This document shows positions 14,494 through 17,006 of a stretch of DNA of 17,006 bases, one piece after another. Each line of letters opens with the position of its first letter. The stretch's first letter is position 1. Under the pieces are notes generated by a model. The model did not search any database. It saw nothing but the letters and a program-made list of their open reading frames with translations, and was not told the DNA's origin. This stretch comes from JBBQQK01 sp038216025. GTDB taxonomy: Bacteria; Patescibacteriota; UBA1384; XYA2-FULL-43-10; 1-14-0-10-43-13. The DNA lies in assembly GCA_038216025.1 (NCBI GenBank), contig JBBQQK010000015.1, forward strand, positions 1 through 17,006, read 5' to 3'. A program made the position numbers and the translations under genes.

Positions 14494-15537
14494 ATGAATA
14501 TAATCAAGAGAAAAAAAGAACATATTAATATAATCCGGTTCGAAGATACATCATCCTGTATTAAAACAGGTTTTGATGATATTCAATTGCTGCCAAAAAC
14601 TTTGCCAGAGCTAGACCTCTCTAAAATATCTATTGAAACTTCTTTCCTCGGCAAGAAATTATCAGCACCGATTATCATTTCCTCTATGACAGGGGGGACC
14701 CATGAAGCTGCAGAAATAAATGCCAGATTGGCGCGCGCCGCTCAGAAATTTAACATTGCTATGTCAGTGGGCTCTCAAAAAGCAATGATCAACTCATTAA
14801 ACTTAGCCTACACATATGAAGTCAGGAACTATGCTCCTGATATTTTATTAATTGGGAACATCGGAATAGATTACTTGCTTTCCAAAGACTTTGACATTAA
14901 CAAATTAAAATTATCATTAGAGCAGTTGAAGGCTGATGCCCTCTATATCCACATAAATGCGTTACAAGAAATTGCCCAACCTGAAGGTATTGAAAATTTC
15001 AAAGGCGCTTTTACTAAAATCAGACAGGTCTGCAAAACTTTGAATTTTCCCGTTCTTATTAAGGAAGTAGGAAATGGGATTGATCCCAATACAGCAGAGC
15101 ACCTACAAAAAATGGGCGTTAACATAATCGATATTGCAGGGGGTGGCGGTACTTCTTGGGCAGCCGTTGAAGGCTATAGAGGTTCTGTTACAGGAGAAGC
15201 TTTCAGGAACTGGGGTATTCCAACTTGCGCTAGTCTAATATTATGTAAAAAAGCTATAGATATACCGGTTATTGCCTCTGGCGGAGTAAGAACAGGTCAA
15301 GACATCATTAAGTCTATTGTGCTAGGCGCTAAACTAGCCGGAATAGCGAAACCTTTGTTTTTGGCAGCTGTGAAAAATCAGAAAACTCTGGACCTCGAAA
15401 TTGAAAGGATTATCAGCGAAATAAAGACCACAATGCTGTTGGTCGGAGCAAAAAACTTAAATGAGCTCAAAAAAACGCGGCACGTAATAAGTGGCGAACT
15501 GAAAAATTATTTAGACCAAACAAACTTGTTAAATTAG
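14494..15537 (+). CDS. fni: Type 2 isopentenyl-diphosphate delta-isomerase
   Basis: This FMN- and NAD(P)H-dependent enzyme interconverts IPP and DMAPP, supplying the starter for prenyl-chain synthesis. Seen in 347 residues: RKKEHINI (5-12, the usual N-terminal R-K-x-x-H), ISSMTGGT (62-69), SVGSQKA (91-97), HINALQE (153-159, substrate and catalytic residues), KEVGNGI (190-196), the glycine-rich GGGGTSW (216-222), and ASGGVRTG (261-268) and GAKLAGIAKP for FMN phosphate binding. The length equals that of typical type 2 enzymes. The ATG at 14494 is preferred to the one at 14437: the extra 19 residues have no family counterpart, an extended -10 promoter lies within that stretch, and a purine-rich GAAGAAGA precedes this ATG. 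The gene converges on a prenyl-diphosphate synthase gene 32 nt away, a functional partner. Confidence 0.93.
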   Translation: MNIIKRKKEHINIIRFEDTSSCIKTGFDDIQLLPKTLPELDLSKISIETSFLGKKLSAPIIISSMTGGTHEAAEINARLARAAQKFNIAMSVGSQKAMINSLNLAYTYEVRNYAPDILLIGNIGIDYLLSKDFDINKLKLSLEQLKADALYIHINALQEIAQPEGIENFKGAFTKIRQVCKTLNFPVLIKEVGNGIDPNTAEHLQKMGVNIIDIAGGGGTSWAAVEGYRGSVTGEAFRNWGIPTCASLILCKKAIDIPVIASGGVRTGQDIIKSIVLGAKLAGIAKPLFLAAVKNQKTLDLEIERIISEIKTTMLLVGAKNLNELKKTRHVISGELKNYLDQTNLLN

Positions 15538-15569
15538 ACACGCCAATACTCAAACTGAAGTTTCCCAAA

Positions 15570-16643
15570 TTAGTACTCTCTATTTACTACATGTTCAGCT
15601 ATACCCAATAGAAAATCTTTTCCCTCTCCTCTCAAATTTTTGTTTTTTGATAAGGATTTAAGAGAATCGTTAACATATTTTTTTGCTAATTTTCTGGAAC
15701 GATCAAACGCCCCTGTATCCTTGATCACTTTTCTCACATCTTTCAAACCCTTGACGTTTACTCTGCGGTTTCCCAAATTCATTTCAATAGTCAATTTTTG
15801 CTCTTTATTGGCCTTTTCCAGTGCATTTAATATCAAAAGAGTTCTCTTCCCCTCTCTCAAATCAGATGTTACAGGCTTGCCTACTTTTTCTTCAGATCCG
15901 AACATACCCAAAATATCGTCTTGTATCTGAAAAGCAACTCCCAATGGTGAAGCGTAATCGCTTAACTTGTGCAGATTTTTACTACTAGCGCCAGCCAAAA
16001 TAGCTCCTATCTTGATTGGGCTATCAAAAGTATAAGGAACAGTTTTTAACTGATGCGTAAGGATAACGTCTTTTGGCCCAACATCCTCTCGTAACTCAGA
16101 GAGAACATCAAGGAATTGTCCATAATATTCTTTGGTATACATTTGATTAAGCTCAAGAAGAGCTTGACTTATAAAATTAGCTGCAAACCTTGATTCAGCA
16201 ATAACCTCATTACTCAAAGAAGATGTTAAATCGCCCGCCAACAGAGCAACAGATGAACCAAAACTTCTAGTATTTGTTTTTCCATGGTAACGCTCTTCTC
16301 CTAATAACTCGTATGATTTATGTATAGTTAACCCGCCGCGTCTCAAAGAATCATTATCGATGATATCATCATGAATTAACAGAAATGTTTGAGCCAATTC
16401 CATAGACATGGATACTCTCAAAGCCTGTTTTTTATTAGTACCGCCGTGCGCCAAATAACTATAATAAAGTAAAGCAGCTCGAATTCTTTTTCCGCCCCGC
16501 ATAGTAATGTCAGAAATATGCTCCATCAACTCCTTGCAGTATGGAGATATCTTTGCAGCTTCTTTTGTTTTAACCTTAAAATATTCTTTTAGTTCCTTTT
16601 CAACTTCAATCTTAAACAATTTCAATTTTTGCTTGGCGTCCAT
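15570..16643 (-). CDS. Trans-polyprenyl diphosphate synthase (geranylgeranyl-diphosphate-synthase-like)
   Basis: A head-to-tail prenyltransferase that adds IPP units to an allylic diphosphate. Seen in 357 residues: GGKRIR (50-55), the first Asp-rich motif DDIID (92-96) without the two-residue insertion of bacterial FPP synthases, RRGG (101-104), GQF (175-177), and the second Asp-rich region QDDILG (241-246), where the fifth position is Gly rather than Asp, as in many archaeal homologues. Phe87, five residues before the first motif, is the pattern of archaeal-type C20 synthases, so geranylgeranyl diphosphate is the likely product; a longer chain cannot be excluded. ATGGAG provides a Shine-Dalgarno (GGAG at 16651-16654), 7 nt before the ATG. 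The gene ends 32 nt from the converging isomerase gene. No strong terminator is seen between them, only a 5-bp hairpin. Confidence 0.92.
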   Translation of the reverse strand: MDAKQKLKLFKIEVEKELKEYFKVKTKEAAKISPYCKELMEHISDITMRGGKRIRAALLYYSYLAHGGTNKKQALRVSMSMELAQTFLLIHDDIIDNDSLRRGGLTIHKSYELLGEERYHGKTNTRSFGSSVALLAGDLTSSLSNEVIAESRFAANFISQALLELNQMYTKEYYGQFLDVLSELREDVGPKDVILTHQLKTVPYTFDSPIKIGAILAGASSKNLHKLSDYASPLGVAFQIQDDILGMFGSEEKVGKPVTSDLREGKRTLLILNALEKANKEQKLTIEMNLGNRRVNVKGLKDVRKVIKDTGAFDRSRKLAKKYVNDSLKSLSKNKNLRGEGKDFLLGIAEHVVNREY

Positions 16644-16672
16644 TACTCAACTCCATGATATTAAACTCTTGT

Positions 16673-16693
16673 ATTATAACAAGGATTATAACA
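16673..16693 (-). promoter_or_regulatory. Tandem extended -10 boxes upstream of the prenyl synthase gene
   Basis: On the minus strand two identical TGTTATAAT sequences (16685-16693 and 16673-16681) lie 12 bp apart. Both fit the extended -10 consensus TGnTATAAT; no good -35 is seen for either. Predicted starts are close to 16679 and 16667, roughly 24-36 nt before the ATG. Confidence 0.5.
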
Positions 16694-16705
16694 TATTTTT
16701 CTTAG

Positions 16706-16718
16706 AAATCATTGATTT
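16706..16718. repeat. Short inverted repeat upstream of the tandem -10 boxes
   Basis: AAATCA-T-TGATTT is a perfect 6-bp dyad with a one-base centre, located 13 bp upstream of the distal TGTTATAAT in the divergent 220-nt gap. It could be an operator for one or both divergent genes, but dyads of this size occur by chance in AT-rich DNA. Confidence 0.25.
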
Positions 16719-16827
16719 TTCATAAAAAAACAAAATAATAGGTTTTGCGGATAAATATTGGTTTCACATTCAAAAAATAATAATCACAGGTCTATATATA
16801 TTTTATTTTTTGGCGTATCATTTAGAG

Positions 16828-16833
16828 TATAAT
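16828..16833 (+). promoter_or_regulatory. Probable -10 box for the gene at 16864
   Basis: A perfect TATAAT 30 nt before the ATG, with predicted start near 16840. The region where a -35 would lie is T-rich without a clear TTGACA-like hexamer, so the call rests on the -10 and position alone. Confidence 0.4.
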
Positions 16834-16863
16834 TAATATTTTCATAATTTTTGTGGAGGAAAG

Positions 16864-17006
16864 ATGAAACTACTAAAAAAGCTATCTCCAAAGGCTAAGA
16901 TAGTATACGGATCAACCGCCGTATTGATAATCACCTTAGGGATAACATTCGTTGCCCTAAACAAGAAGTTCAGCATGAAAGCGGACCTTACTTCGGAACC
17001 ATGCCC
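16864..17006 (+). CDS. N-terminus of a membrane-anchored protein (cut by window edge)
   Basis: 47 codons are visible before the window ends. The product begins MKLLKKLSPKAKIVYG, followed by one hydrophobic segment (about 17-32), then a polar region with a single cysteine (EPCP). This is a signal peptide or signal anchor, so the rest is probably outside the cytoplasm. GGAGGAAAG directly precedes the ATG and TATAAT lies 30 nt upstream, which makes the start convincing. The family cannot be recognised from this fragment. It is transcribed away from the prenyl synthase gene. Confidence 0.7.
   Translation, partial: MKLLKKLSPKAKIVYGSTAVLIITLGITFVALNKKFSMKADLTSEPC

Noticed and set aside
15640..15930. 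96-codon plus-strand open frame opposite the prenyl synthase gene
   Set aside because: Antisense shadow of a well-supported gene, with no start signals and no recognisable family.
1..17006. CRISPR arrays, insertion sequences, tRNA/rRNA genes and recoded TGA codons
   Set aside because: No spaced direct repeats, transposase motifs, cloverleaf sequences or in-frame TGA within conserved proteins were seen on either strand.

Overview
The window is a compact, AT-rich bacterial chromosome segment in the standard genetic code: TGA acts as a stop, for example at the end of the sugar-phosphate transferase gene. Several features suggest a Candidate Phyla Radiation (Patescibacteria) genome. These are a short-N-terminus IF-2, a 47-residue DUF5679 zinc ribbon, a stand-alone Elp3, an archaeal-style polyprenyl synthase, type 2 IPP isomerase and a short PIMT. 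This assignment is inferred from gene content; no rRNA is present to test it.

Left part (1-5895, all minus strand): the 5' two thirds or so of infB, cut by the window edge, and a gyrB-gyrA operon. infB and gyrB each have a good sigma70-type promoter. GyrA carries an acidic N-terminal extension of about 70 residues, and GyrB carries an acidic insert of about 40 residues in its transducer region.

Cell-surface pair (5997-8469, minus): a polyisoprenyl-phosphate hexose-1-phosphate transferase (priming enzyme for surface glycans) overlapping a family 4 glycosyltransferase by 44 nt.

Central eukaryote-like cluster (8535-11713): a Trm9/ALKBH8-type methyltransferase diverges from elp3, and the two start codons share the tetranucleotide CATG. 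elp3 is followed 31 nt later by a UMPH-1 (cytosolic 5'-nucleotidase III) homologue. Elp3 makes cm5U34 and Trm9 methylates it to mcm5U34, so the pair could encode a bacterial mcm5U34 wobble pathway. This is the most interesting hypothesis in the window. A bidirectional terminator closes the cluster and also serves a converging small zinc-ribbon gene that has its own strong promoter and Shine-Dalgarno.

Exported-protein operon (12153-14321, minus): a PIMT whose SAM-binding motif I is shortened, an unknown anchored protein, a membrane-anchored protein with one FG-GAP-like calcium loop, and a membrane-anchored thioredoxin-fold protein that has lost the first cysteine of CXXC.

Right part (14463-17006): type 2 isopentenyl-diphosphate isomerase (plus) converging on a geranylgeranyl-diphosphate-synthase-like gene (minus), which together make and elongate C5 isoprenoid units. 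A divergent membrane-anchored protein then runs off the end. No tRNA, rRNA, CRISPR array or insertion sequence was found.
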